Shown piece by piece: positions 49,869 through 57,231 of a stretch of 64,000 bases of DNA (position 1 is its first letter; the number at the start of each line of letters is the position of its first letter). The translations under genes and the position numbers were made by a program. The DNA is taken from positions 682,001 through 746,000 of the forward strand of contig NZ_CP026721.1 in the NCBI RefSeq assembly GCF_004117075.1, read 5' to 3'. Below the pieces are notes generated by a model. That model worked only from the letters and a program-made list of their open reading frames with translations. It did no database searches and had not been told where the DNA came from. The stretch comes from Fervidobacterium changbaicum. GTDB lineage: Bacteria; Thermotogota; Thermotogae; Thermotogales; Fervidobacteriaceae.

Positions 49869-50519
49869 TTACTCTGCAAGGTCAAGAACTTGCTGTAAGA
49901 ACTGCGGTTCCGGATATGCACCTATAAAGAACTTGTCTGGATTTCTGTTGATCGCTATATGCGGTACTGACGAAACTCCAAACTGCTCACTCAGGTCAAA
50001 GAATTCGTTGGCTTCTATAACTTCTGCCGTTACCATATCACTTGCAAGAGCCATGTTAAATGCTGTAAGTGCAGCCCTTGGACAGTATGGACACGTTGGC
50101 GTTACAAAAACACTTATCTTCACTGGCTTATCAAGATTCTTAAGTGTTTCGACTGTCGATGGTGAGAGCTGTGGCGTTGCATTGTTTCCAAAAGTCGTCA
50201 TGATTTGAATAAGCGTTCCAAACTCATGTCCTGACGGTATACCGTAGAATCTAACGCCTCTATCTTTGCCATCTTCAAGTGTCACAATAAGTGCTGGAAC
50301 AAATTCAACGTTGTATTCCTTTGCTTTCTCACTATCTTTGTGGTATTTTTCTACCGTTATCTTATCTGAAAGTTCTTTTACTTCGTCCAACAGTTGACTT
50401 TCCAAGTCGCAGTACTCGCAGTCTTCTCCATGGAAGAAAATCAGCTTAACACCATTCTTGAGTTCCTTAGCAAATAGGTCCTGTAAATACTTTCTGTCTT
50501 TTTCTTGTAATAATCCCAT
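49869..50519 (-). CDS. Protein disulfide oxidoreductase (PDO), double glutaredoxin fold
   Basis: A 216-residue protein with two thioredoxin-fold units, active sites CEYC (about residues 33-36) and CPYC (about 144-147), each with a cis-Pro site (FVPALIV, SVPHIAI). This is the PDO of thermophiles, thought to form and shuffle disulfides inside the cell. With the TrxB downstream it should form a reducing pair. TGGAGGTG precedes the ATG. Confidence 0.93.
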   Translation of the reverse strand: MGLLQEKDRKYLQDLFAKELKNGVKLIFFHGEDCEYCDLESQLLDEVKELSDKITVEKYHKDSEKAKEYNVEFVPALIVTLEDGKDRGVRFYGIPSGHEFGTLIQIMTTFGNNATPQLSPSTVETLKNLDKPVKISVFVTPTCPYCPRAALTAFNMALASDMVTAEVIEANEFFDLSEQFGVSSVPHIAINRNPDKFFIGAYPEPQFLQQVLDLAE

Positions 50520-50552
50520 CTAAAAACACCTCCACTTTTACTTTGCGCTCTT

Positions 50553-50558
50553 ATTATA
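50553..50558 (-). promoter_or_regulatory. -10 box of PDO
   Basis: TATAAT on the minus strand 34 bases before the start; the -35 is poor, so an activator may be needed. Confidence 0.5.
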
Positions 50559-50593
50559 CACCATTAATACCAAGTTAGGATTAACTAATTGTA

Positions 50594-50616
50594 AAAAGTA
50601 GACAAAATTTGTCTAC
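50594..50616 (-). terminator. Terminator of the esterase gene (or PDO operator)
   Basis: A perfect 9-bp inverted repeat GTAGACAAA-A-TTTGTCTAC (50598-50616), followed on the minus strand by TTTTT. It fits a weak terminator 33 bases after the esterase stop. As it also lies near -60 of the PDO promoter, an activator site cannot be excluded. Confidence 0.55.
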
Positions 50617-50648
50617 ATTTATGATACCATACATTTTTTACTTGTCAA

Positions 50649-51407
50649 CTATCCTTTCAACCACTCAATAACAGCTTTGGTAACTTCTTCCTTTTCTACA
50701 TCATTGCTAAGAACATGACCAGATTTTTCAAAAATGAGCAATTTCCTTTTTTCAGACCTGATGTTCTTGTATATAAACTCAGCTGCTGACAAAGGAACCG
50801 TGTTATCGTTCCTTGCAGCTACAACAAGAGTATCACTTGTAATCTCTGAAACTTTCTTTCTTGCTTCTTTCATAAGTCTGTACAGCTCAGCAGCCTGCTT
50901 AGGCCAGTTATACGACCAATACTCGTTTTTCAAATACTGCAACTCCGGATCATCATAACGTTCGTCATTCTGCCTAATCATTTTTTTCTTAAAGAGAGCT
51001 AATAGCGGTGTCAAAGCGATTCTGTTATCAAATACGTGTGTTGCTGCTGCAAGAGTCACCAGTTTTTTAGGTTTCAGGTTGGCTGCCATGATGAGTGCGA
51101 TAACTCCACCCATCGATAGACCCACTATATAGACTCCTTTGCACAGACCTTGAAGGTCGTAGTAAGCATCGTAAGCTCTTCTAAGCCAGTCATGCCGCGT
51201 TGTTGTTAGGAAGTCTTCTCCACAAGTTCCATGTCCTGGCAATCTTGGAACAGAGACGGTGAAACCGGCTTTATTTATTTCGCCCGCCATATACTCGAAA
51301 TCATGAGGCGAGCCGGTGAAACCGTGGACCAATAGAACTCCTGTTTCCCCTCCATGAAGAAATATGGGCAAGGATTTTCTTACTGTACGACAGTTAACGA
51401 ATTCCAT
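50649..51407 (-). CDS. Carboxylesterase, alpha/beta hydrolase
   Basis: A 252-residue protein; ATG 51407 follows AGGGGG, and 21 upstream in-frame residues are rejected. VLLVHGFTGSPHDFEYMA, GLSMGGVIAL (nucleophile Ser), AARNDNTVP (Asp) and KSGHVLSND (His) complete the triad. It resembles thermostable Est30-type carboxylesterases, which cut short-chain esters. Cytoplasmic. Confidence 0.9.
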   Translation of the reverse strand: MEFVNCRTVRKSLPIFLHGGETGVLLVHGFTGSPHDFEYMAGEINKAGFTVSVPRLPGHGTCGEDFLTTTRHDWLRRAYDAYYDLQGLCKGVYIVGLSMGGVIALIMAANLKPKKLVTLAAATHVFDNRIALTPLLALFKKKMIRQNDERYDDPELQYLKNEYWSYNWPKQAAELYRLMKEARKKVSEITSDTLVVAARNDNTVPLSAAEFIYKNIRSEKRKLLIFEKSGHVLSNDVEKEEVTKAVIEWLKG

Positions 51408-51483
51408 GACAATCCCCCTATCTTTGCTTTGGTGGTCGTATTTTGTTAGACCGTTCTGATTATACCACACAACGTTAAGTTTT

Positions 51484-52302
51484 TCATTGCCCGTTCTTAG
51501 ATTTTACAAAAAGTGTTGAAATCAAAAACGCCGTAAACAAGAATAACACTATCGTCGGACCAGGTGGCAAATCAAAGTAGTAAGCGGTTACAAACCCCAA
51601 TAAGGAGAGCATAAAGTTGAATACTACTGACCGAAGTATTGCAGAAGTCAGTGACTTAGCATAGTTCTTAGAAAACGCACCTGGAAGCACTAAGAAAGCT
51701 CCCATGACAATTACACCAGCAAGCTTTAGAGCTGCAACCACAACAGTTGAGACAAGGACAAGTACAATGAATCTTACAATATTGGTTTTTATTCCGTAGA
51801 ATTTAGCCATTGTCTCATCGGCAAGCCAGTAAGAAATCTCATAGTGTTTCCACAGTAAAATCAGAATGGAAAACACAAGCACCGCAGCGATGAAGTAGAT
51901 ATCATGTTTTGAAATAAGCAAGATATTCCCAAAAAGATAAGACGTCACATCAGTTGTGTAGCGCTCAGACTTTGAGAATAATATTACACCTAAAGACATA
52001 AAGACCGGTAGTAGCATTCCAATTGCGGTGCTTTCCGCAATTTGTGTATCGTTGCTCAAAACATATACAAGGTATGCGAAGAGCAGAGTCGCAAGAACGG
52101 AACCGAGTAATATGTTGAAATTGAATATGACAGCAAATGCTACACCAGCAAAAATCGCATGCGCCAGACCGTCACCTATAAATTCTAACCTTTTGTACAC
52201 TATAACAGGAGAAACCATACCTGTCACAAACGCAATCAGCACATTTGCAATCAAGGCATCTCTTAGAAATTCGTAATTAAGCAAATCAGTTATAAAAGCC
52301 AT
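51484..52302 (-). CDS. znuB: Zinc/manganese ABC transporter permease
   Basis: A 272-residue protein with eight or so membrane segments. YKRLEFIGDGLAHAIFAGVA and LKLAGVIVMGAFLVLPGA are the conserved patches of the ZnuB/MntB family. It forms the channel for metal delivered by ZnuA and driven by ZnuC. Confidence 0.9.
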   Translation of the reverse strand: MAFITDLLNYEFLRDALIANVLIAFVTGMVSPVIVYKRLEFIGDGLAHAIFAGVAFAVIFNFNILLGSVLATLLFAYLVYVLSNDTQIAESTAIGMLLPVFMSLGVILFSKSERYTTDVTSYLFGNILLISKHDIYFIAAVLVFSILILLWKHYEISYWLADETMAKFYGIKTNIVRFIVLVLVSTVVVAALKLAGVIVMGAFLVLPGAFSKNYAKSLTSAILRSVVFNFMLSLLGFVTAYYFDLPPGPTIVLFLFTAFLISTLFVKSKNGQ

Positions 52303-52319
52303 TATCTCACGTCCTATCT

Positions 52320-53084
52320 CTAGTCAGGTGTCTTATGAGAATTGCTATTTTCATGTGTATGCTCTATCTCGTAGTGCGAGTGTGCCCGTATCCAGATATC
52401 GAACTCGCCAAAGAGTTTTTTAACATCCTCTGGTCTGATTTCTCGTGTTGGTCCATGACAATGTAAAGTTTTGTTGAGGCACATGACCGTTTTGCACTTT
52501 TCGAAAACCATACCTATGTCATGACTCACCATCAGTATTGTAATTCCCCATTTTTCGTTCATTTCGTAGAGTAAATCGTAAAATCGGGCCTTCCCCATTT
52601 CGTCTACACCTGACTCAGGTTCATCGAGTATAACGATATCTGGTTTTGACACAATCGCCCTTGCCAAAGATACCCTTTGATACTGACCCCCGGAGAGTGT
52701 ACCAACGAGTCTTTCTCCAAAGCCCTCCAAACCAACTTTAGTCAGTGCTTCATCGACCAACTTTCTCCAGTTCTTTTCTTTTCTAATGGAAACTCTAACG
52801 AAATCGTATACACTGATGGGAAACTCTCTGTTGAATGACGAAAGTTGAGGTACGTAGCCAACCTTTCCATTTAATACAATCTCGCCTTCGTAGGGTATCA
52901 TTCCCAAGAGTGCCTTTATCAAAGTAGACTTTCCGGCACCGTTGGGACCAATTATTCCAACAAAATCTTTCTTAAATACTTTGAAACTCACGTTCCTTAA
53001 GACCTCAATTTGCCCGTACCTAACGGAAAGGTTCCTTACAGTAATCACCGATTCAAGGTTTCGTTCAGCTATACTATTTACCAT
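52320..53084 (-). CDS. znuC: Zinc ABC transporter ATPase with His-rich tail
   Basis: A 254-residue protein; ATG 53084 after GGGAGGC (inside the end of znuA) is chosen. Walker A GPNGAGKST, signature TLSGGQYQR, Walker B IVILDEPESGVDE, H-loop VSHDIGM. The C-terminus (HSHYEIEHTHENSNSH) is rich in histidine, which could sense or bind zinc. Confidence 0.92.
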   Translation of the reverse strand: MVNSIAERNLESVITVRNLSVRYGQIEVLRNVSFKVFKKDFVGIIGPNGAGKSTLIKALLGMIPYEGEIVLNGKVGYVPQLSSFNREFPISVYDFVRVSIRKEKNWRKLVDEALTKVGLEGFGERLVGTLSGGQYQRVSLARAIVSKPDIVILDEPESGVDEMGKARFYDLLYEMNEKWGITILMVSHDIGMVFEKCKTVMCLNKTLHCHGPTREIRPEDVKKLFGEFDIWIRAHSHYEIEHTHENSNSHKTPD

Positions 53085-53961
53085 ATGCTGCCTCCCGTAT
53101 TGACTTGTACGCGTTTTCAAAAAGCTCTGTTACTGTCTTAACGTTGTATCCAAGTGGATCAAGAATTTTGAAATCCCTTCCCAGTTCCTTAGCCACAACT
53201 TTTATCGATTCCGTTTTAAACTGAGGCCCAACAAAGATTCCCAATAAGTTGCCCTTCTTAGCTTGCGCAATGATATTCTTGATATGCTGTGCAGATGGCT
53301 CTTTACCATGTCCTTCCTCAACAGCCAGAACTTTTACGTTGTACTTTTTGAAGAAATAAAGATAAGACGGATGTTCCAGAATGACGGTGAGCTCCTGTTT
53401 ATTCTTTGATACATCGGCAAATAGTTTGTCGAACTTCTGAGAAATTTCCTTGAGTGATACGATGATTTTATTCGCATTTTGCGAATAGATGCGAGCGTTT
53501 TGTGGATCAACCTTGACAAGTTCATCCCTTATTGCAGGAATTATGTAGTCTGTGAGAAAGTCTATAGAAAGCCATACGTGAGGGTTATACGTGATTTCGT
53601 TGTTTTCCGCGTGTTCATCATGCTCATCGCTTTTGGATAGATACTTTTTCGGTACCTTTTCACCGACAAATAAGACATTCTTGTAATTCTTCAGATAATT
53701 ATTATCAAGTCCTAAACCGTTTGCAACGATTATGTCAGCATTTGATAGAGTCTTAACATCGCTAACCGTTGGATTAAAGACGTGTGGATTACTTCCTGGT
53801 TTTATAAGCAAGTTAACATCCACCTTGTCACCAACAATTTCTTTTACAATAAGATAGTATGGATTGATTGTTGCAACGATATTTACCGCATAGACCTGCA
53901 TGAAAAAGACCAGTAATAAAACCGCTATTACGAATTTTCCCAATCTGCCTGAGAATTCCAT
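53074..53961 (-). CDS. znuA: Zinc-binding substrate protein
   Basis: A 295-residue protein with signal peptide (about 1-25). Metal ligands are visible: His in NPHVFNP, His in NPHVWLS, His in LEHPSYLYF and an Asp in LDPLG. A short acidic His loop (DEHDEHAENN) is typical of zinc-specific members. It lies first in znuACB. GTAGGAGG precedes the ATG. Its upstream sequence is interrupted by the insertion element. Confidence 0.92.
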   Translation of the reverse strand: MEFSGRLGKFVIAVLLLVFFMQVYAVNIVATINPYYLIVKEIVGDKVDVNLLIKPGSNPHVFNPTVSDVKTLSNADIIVANGLGLDNNYLKNYKNVLFVGEKVPKKYLSKSDEHDEHAENNEITYNPHVWLSIDFLTDYIIPAIRDELVKVDPQNARIYSQNANKIIVSLKEISQKFDKLFADVSKNKQELTVILEHPSYLYFFKKYNVKVLAVEEGHGKEPSAQHIKNIIAQAKKGNLLGIFVGPQFKTESIKVVAKELGRDFKILDPLGYNVKTVTELFENAYKSIREAAYGK

Positions 53962-54015
53962 ACTTTCTACCTCCTACATAAAAATATGGTATAAATAATT
54001 TAGCTTAAAAAAATT

Positions 54016-54151
54016 GAGGGCAGGACAACTTATGTCACCTTGGCTTTTAAGCCATTTAAGGAGTCTGTTGCCTGCCTTTAACCATGATTAGTTGGTTGGG
54101 CTTTCAGCCCTCGTCAGCATGGAGGATTGGTTCAGCAGGCTCCCTGCCCTC
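54016..54151 (+). ncRNA. Candidate bridge RNA of the IS110-family element
   Basis: The region between left end and transposase holds two stem-loops with internal loops. Stem-loop 1: GGCAGG/CCTGCC and CAAC/GTTG (54019-54076). Stem-loop 2: CCATG/CATGG and GGGCT/AGCCC (54082-54122). The segment 54089-54097 matches the right end 55372-55380 with G-U pairs only, and 54057-54063 is complementary to 55379-55385. An outer pair GAGGGCAGG / CCTGCCCTC (54016-54024, 54143-54151) encloses both. This is the layout of bridge RNAs of IS110 elements. The exact ends are unknown, and the fold was made by hand. Confidence 0.65.
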
Positions 54152-54174
54152 ATCATTCGAAAGGAGGATTTTTC

Positions 54175-55374
54175 ATGGATAACTTCCCTGTTTTCGTCGG
54201 CATCGATGTTTCCAAGGATAAGTTCAACGTCTGCGCTATCTCTAATCCCAGTTCCATCATCTTCGAATCTTCTTTCGATATGTCCAAACAAGGGTTTTCC
54301 TCCTTCGCAAACAAACTCTCTGCCTTCCCAAAACAATCCATCATCATCGCTATGGAATCTACTGGCTGTTATCATCTCAACCTTCTGGCTTTCCTTTCTT
54401 CCAACGACTTTGCTTGCGCTGTTTTTAATCCTCTAACTGTTAAAAACTTTGCTTCTCTTCGAAAGACCAAAACCGACAAAATCGATGCTCGCATTATCGC
54501 TACTGCTTTGTTTTACCTACAACATCAAATTCCTTCTTCTGCTTTTGTCAACTCTGAGCTTCGTGATATTGTCAGAGCACGCGAAAACATTATCCACCGC
54601 ATCGCAAAAGTTAAAGACAATATCGAAAAACTGCTCAACGTTCTTTTCCCTGAACTCGAAAGAGTTACCAATATCTACAGTGACACTATCCTCAATCTTC
54701 TTTCTCATTTCCCTTCTGCCAAGGCTATTCAAAAGGCTCGTAATCTGGATGTGTTCTTTTCCAAAGACCGTGGCAGAAGTACAAAACTTAATGCTCAAAA
54801 ACTTAAAGAACTCGCTAATAACTCGATTGCTCAATATTGGCCGATGAAAGAAAAGATTCTTGTGCAAAATATCAAAGAACTACAATTTTTACAGCAACAG
54901 CTTGAAGAATACGACAAGATGATGAAAGAATATTGCGAATGTAGTGCGATAAACCTTGATATCGAGATACTCACGTCAATACCAGGTATTGGTGAAAACA
55001 GCGCGATGCATTTCTTGGCAGAAGTTGGAGATATCTCAAGATTTAGTACATACAAAAAACTCATTGCGTATTGTGGACTCGATCCAAGCATTGCCCAATC
55101 AGGCAAAAGCAAAGTAGAAGGACACATATCGAAAAGGGGCAATGCCCACCTAAGACGAATACTATGGCTAATGGCAGTGAGTGTAGTGATTCACAACGAA
55201 TATTTCCGAACATACTATGAACGAAAAAGGCAGCAAGGTATACCGTACAAAAAAGCGATAATGTCAGTAGTACACAAGTTATTGCGAACGTTGTACGCAA
55301 TGTTGAGAAAGAAAGAGAAGTTCAATATTGATTATGCTATCTCACACTCAAAACAAAAATTTAATTTTGCATAG
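54175..55374 (+). CDS. IS110-family transposase (DEDD recombinase)
   Basis: A 399-residue protein; ATG 54175 follows AAAGGAGG. The N-terminal RuvC-like part has FVGIDVSKDKFNV (Asp), IAMESTGCYHLNL (Glu) and TDKIDARIIA (Asp/Asp), the DEDD set. A coiled-coil middle precedes the C-terminal Tnp domain with LTSIPGIGENSAMHFLAEVG in part, KLIAYCGLDPSIAQSGK and KRGNAHLRRILW, including the serine (QSGKSK) used for catalysis. It is complete and probably active. Confidence 0.93.
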   Translation: MDNFPVFVGIDVSKDKFNVCAISNPSSIIFESSFDMSKQGFSSFANKLSAFPKQSIIIAMESTGCYHLNLLAFLSSNDFACAVFNPLTVKNFASLRKTKTDKIDARIIATALFYLQHQIPSSAFVNSELRDIVRARENIIHRIAKVKDNIEKLLNVLFPELERVTNIYSDTILNLLSHFPSAKAIQKARNLDVFFSKDRGRSTKLNAQKLKELANNSIAQYWPMKEKILVQNIKELQFLQQQLEEYDKMMKEYCECSAINLDIEILTSIPGIGENSAMHFLAEVGDISRFSTYKKLIAYCGLDPSIAQSGKSKVEGHISKRGNAHLRRILWLMAVSVVIHNEYFRTYYERKRQQGIPYKKAIMSVVHKLLRTLYAMLRKKEKFNIDYAISHSKQKFNFA

Positions 55375-55389
55375 TTGACTCCTTACGAG

Positions 55390-55800
55390 TTATGCATTCG
55401 CATTTTCTGTCTTATCTATTAAGCTATCTTGATAACACTTTTCACACAGTCCTGTGAAAAGCACGAAGTGTTCATAAACTTTGAAATTAAAATGTGTAGA
55501 GACGTATTTTTCATATTCTTCCATAAAGCATGTCTCAATGGGGTAAAGCTTCCCGCACTGAACACAGCGGAAAAAGTGCCTGTGGGATTCTGAAGAATAA
55601 TAATAAGTACATTCGTCCAACGAGAAGCGCTTCAAATAACCGTTTTGGTAGAGATATTCGAGTGCGCGATAAATTGTCGTTAAACTCATTTCCTTTAACC
55701 GATTACTGACTTCGTACGCGGTCAGCGGGACAGCTGAGTTCAGTATTTCCTTGTAGACAAGCTCCCTATTCTTTGTCATCCTCATTTTTCCTACCTCCAA
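55390..55800 (-). CDS. zur: Fur-family metal regulator, probably Zur
   Basis: A 136-residue protein: winged helix with LTTIYRALEYLYQNGYLKRF in part, then HRHFFRCVQCGKLYPIE (metal site with CVQC) and a C-terminal CEKC. These cysteine pairs hold the structural zinc of Fur-like proteins. A neighbour of znuACB on the same strand, so a zinc role is most likely. Its own leader carries a Fur-box-like site. Between its stop and znuA now lies the IS110 element. Confidence 0.85.
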   Translation of the reverse strand: MEVGKMRMTKNRELVYKEILNSAVPLTAYEVSNRLKEMSLTTIYRALEYLYQNGYLKRFSLDECTYYYSSESHRHFFRCVQCGKLYPIETCFMEEYEKYVSTHFNFKVYEHFVLFTGLCEKCYQDSLIDKTENANA

Positions 55801-55844
55801 TCTTCAAAAATTGAATCACACAATGGATGGTTAGCCAGATTTTT

Positions 55845-55898
55845 TGCAAATGATTTTCATTTTCATATTAAATATACCACTCCGTTTCAAAAAGTCAA
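55845..55898 (-). promoter_or_regulatory. Promoter and Fur/Zur-box-like operator of zur
   Basis: Minus strand TTGACT (55893-55898), 16 bases, TATATT (55871-55876), then the site TGAAAATCATTTGCA (55845-55859), near the start of transcription. It resembles the 7-1-7 Fur-family consensus, which suggests autoregulation of a former zur-znuACB unit. Confidence 0.65.
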
Positions 55899-55984
55899 GA
55901 GCGACTAATCATCTTTGATTTTCAAGTCAAGACTACTATAGACACTTTGGAAATGCATATTTTAAAAATTTCATTCCAAACTAC

Positions 55985-56013
55985 TTGACACCTAAAATCC
56001 CTTGTGGTATTAT
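55985..56013 (+). promoter_or_regulatory. Promoter of the tRNA Lys-Leu-Gly cluster
   Basis: TTGACA (55985-55990), 17 bases, TATTAT (56008-56013). Confidence 0.85.
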
Positions 56014-56050
56014 GTTTAACGGCACGTCTAACAAAAGACGCCACAAAGGT

Positions 56051-56126
56051 GACCTGGTAGCTCAGCAGGTAGAGCACCTGACTTTTAATCAGGGGGTCGC
56101 GGGTTCGAATCCCGCCCGGGTCACCA
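56051..56126 (+). tRNA. tRNA-Lys (TTT)
   Basis: 76 nt with encoded CCA. Acceptor GACCTGG / CCGGGTC (one G-U); CTGACTTTTAATCAG places TTT in the loop. Confidence 0.95.
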
Positions 56127-56135
56127 GAGATAGGT

Positions 56136-56225
<90 letters not shown>

Positions 56226-56241
56226 AAAGGAAAGTTATCGA

Positions 56242-56316
56242 GCGGGTGTAGCTCAGCGGTAGAGCACTTGCTTGCCAAGCAAGGGGTCGCGGGTTCGAAA
56301 CCCGTCACCCGCTCCA
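56242..56316 (+). tRNA. tRNA-Gly (GCC)
   Basis: 75 nt with encoded CCA. Acceptor GCGGGTG / CACCCGC; TTGCTTGCCAAGCAA carries GCC. Confidence 0.96.
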
Positions 56317-56331
56317 GAAAAGCGAAGCGTG

Positions 56332-56356
56332 CGAGCGCACATGCGCTCGTTTTTTA
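56332..56356 (+). terminator. Terminator of the tRNA Lys-Leu-Gly cluster
   Basis: Stem CGAGCGCA / TGCGCTCG with a CA centre and seven T. Confidence 0.92.
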
Positions 56357-56410
56357 TCGAATGATATACTTCAGAGGTTTCGTTTATCATATTAAAAACG
56401 AGTATGGATC

Positions 56411-56439
56411 TTGACGAAAGTTTAGTTGTGTGGTATAAT
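56411..56439 (+). promoter_or_regulatory. Promoter of tRNA-Leu (GAG)
   Basis: TTGACG (56411-56416), 17 bases, TATAAT (56434-56439). Confidence 0.85.
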
Positions 56440-56466
56440 ATTTACTGGCTAAAGTAAAAAATTGAT

Positions 56467-56554
56467 GCCGAGGTGGCGGAATTGGCAGACGCACATGGTT
56501 GAGGGCCATGCGGTCATTGGGACCGTGCGGGTTCAAATCCCGCCCTCGGCACCA
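56467..56554 (+). tRNA. tRNA-Leu (GAG)
   Basis: 88 nt, long variable arm, encoded CCA. Acceptor GCCGAGG / CCTCGGC; CATGGTTGAGGGCCATG gives GAG. Confidence 0.96.
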
Positions 56555-56564
56555 ACTTCAGTAA

Positions 56565-56591
56565 AACGCCCTTTAAAGGGCGTTGTTTTTT
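56565..56591 (+). terminator. Terminator of tRNA-Leu (GAG)
   Basis: Palindromic stem AACGCCCTTT / AAAGGGCGTT followed by GTTTTTT. Confidence 0.88.
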
Positions 56592-56683
56592 CGGTAATCA
56601 TGTGCAAGGAATTTTGAACGAAATTAAGAAATGAAAAGTCTAAACATATGGAAAAGCGATAAGGAAACTTTTTAAAACTCAAA

Positions 56684-57045
56684 GGGGGCGAACGGTCTCG
56701 ACGGGGGTAAGCCCTCTTTGGAAGCGAGCCGAGGTTGCCTGCCGTCCTCGTTAAAAAACGGCAGGGAAAAAGATAAGTGCCAACGAATACGTTCCTCTCG
56801 CTGCCTAATTAACAGGTAGCCGTCCACTACGAGGTTTGGCCAGCGCCTCGTAGCTGGGCGTGACCCAGCTGGCCAGGTAGCTCACCATGCGCCTCACGTG
56901 GTGAACTACCTTACCTAGTGAGGCTAGTCAATCAGTAGCCTGTCTGTGGGCGACTGGTTGACGAGAACCAAAACACAGACTGCGCTCGGAGATGCCAAAG
57001 AGGGTTTACTTTCGGACGCGGGTTCGATTCCCGCCGCCTCCACCA
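56684..57045 (+). ncRNA. ssrA: tmRNA
   Basis: 362 nt. The tRNA-like ends pair (GGGGGCG / CGCCTCC) with encoded CCA, and the T arm GGTTCGATTCC lies near the 3' end. The tag frame begins at the resume codon GCC 56779 and reads ANEYVPLAA, then stop TAA at 56806-56808; with the Ala carried by tmRNA the tag is AANEYVPLAA. Several pseudoknot-like inverted repeats follow (for example around 56820-56960). It rescues stalled ribosomes with SmpB. No clear promoter was found just upstream. Confidence 0.96.
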
Positions 57046-57070
57046 GATTAAAAAGTAGAGAAATCAAAAA

Positions 57071-57096
57071 GGCCCTGATTTATCAGGGCTTTTTTG
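57071..57096 (+). terminator. Terminator of tmRNA
   Basis: Stem GCCCTGAT / ATCAGGGC, two-base centre, followed by six T. Confidence 0.9.
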
Positions 57097-57231
57097 ATTT
57101 TATAAGCTGATAAGCAAATACCAGAAAATGATTAGATGTGTTGCATTTTGTGATTTCAAGCGTTAACATAGATAGGAGAGAATCTAAGAATAGCTAACCG
57201 TGAAGAGGCTTTCAATGAGGAGGAGCTTGCA

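Larger units (their letters stand above)
54004..55380 (+). mobile_element. IS110-family element, about 1.38 kb
   Basis: The element holds one DEDD recombinase gene and an upstream structured leader. Candidate ends are set by a CT core dinucleotide at 54004-54005 and at 55379-55380. There are no terminal inverted repeats, as in IS110 elements. Removing it restores a short spacer of about 50 bases between zur and znuA. The ends are inferred from guide matches and are not proven. Confidence 0.75.

Noticed and set aside
50598-50616. Palindrome GTAGACAAA-A-TTTGTCTAC as an operator of PDO
   Set aside because: It is followed by five T in the right direction after the esterase stop, so a terminator explains it more simply; kept as an alternative only.
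54082-54122. Right donor guide in the 3' arm of stem-loop 2 pairing with the left end
   Set aside because: TCGTCAG fits the left end only at the CT core and two other bases; not enough to claim a match.
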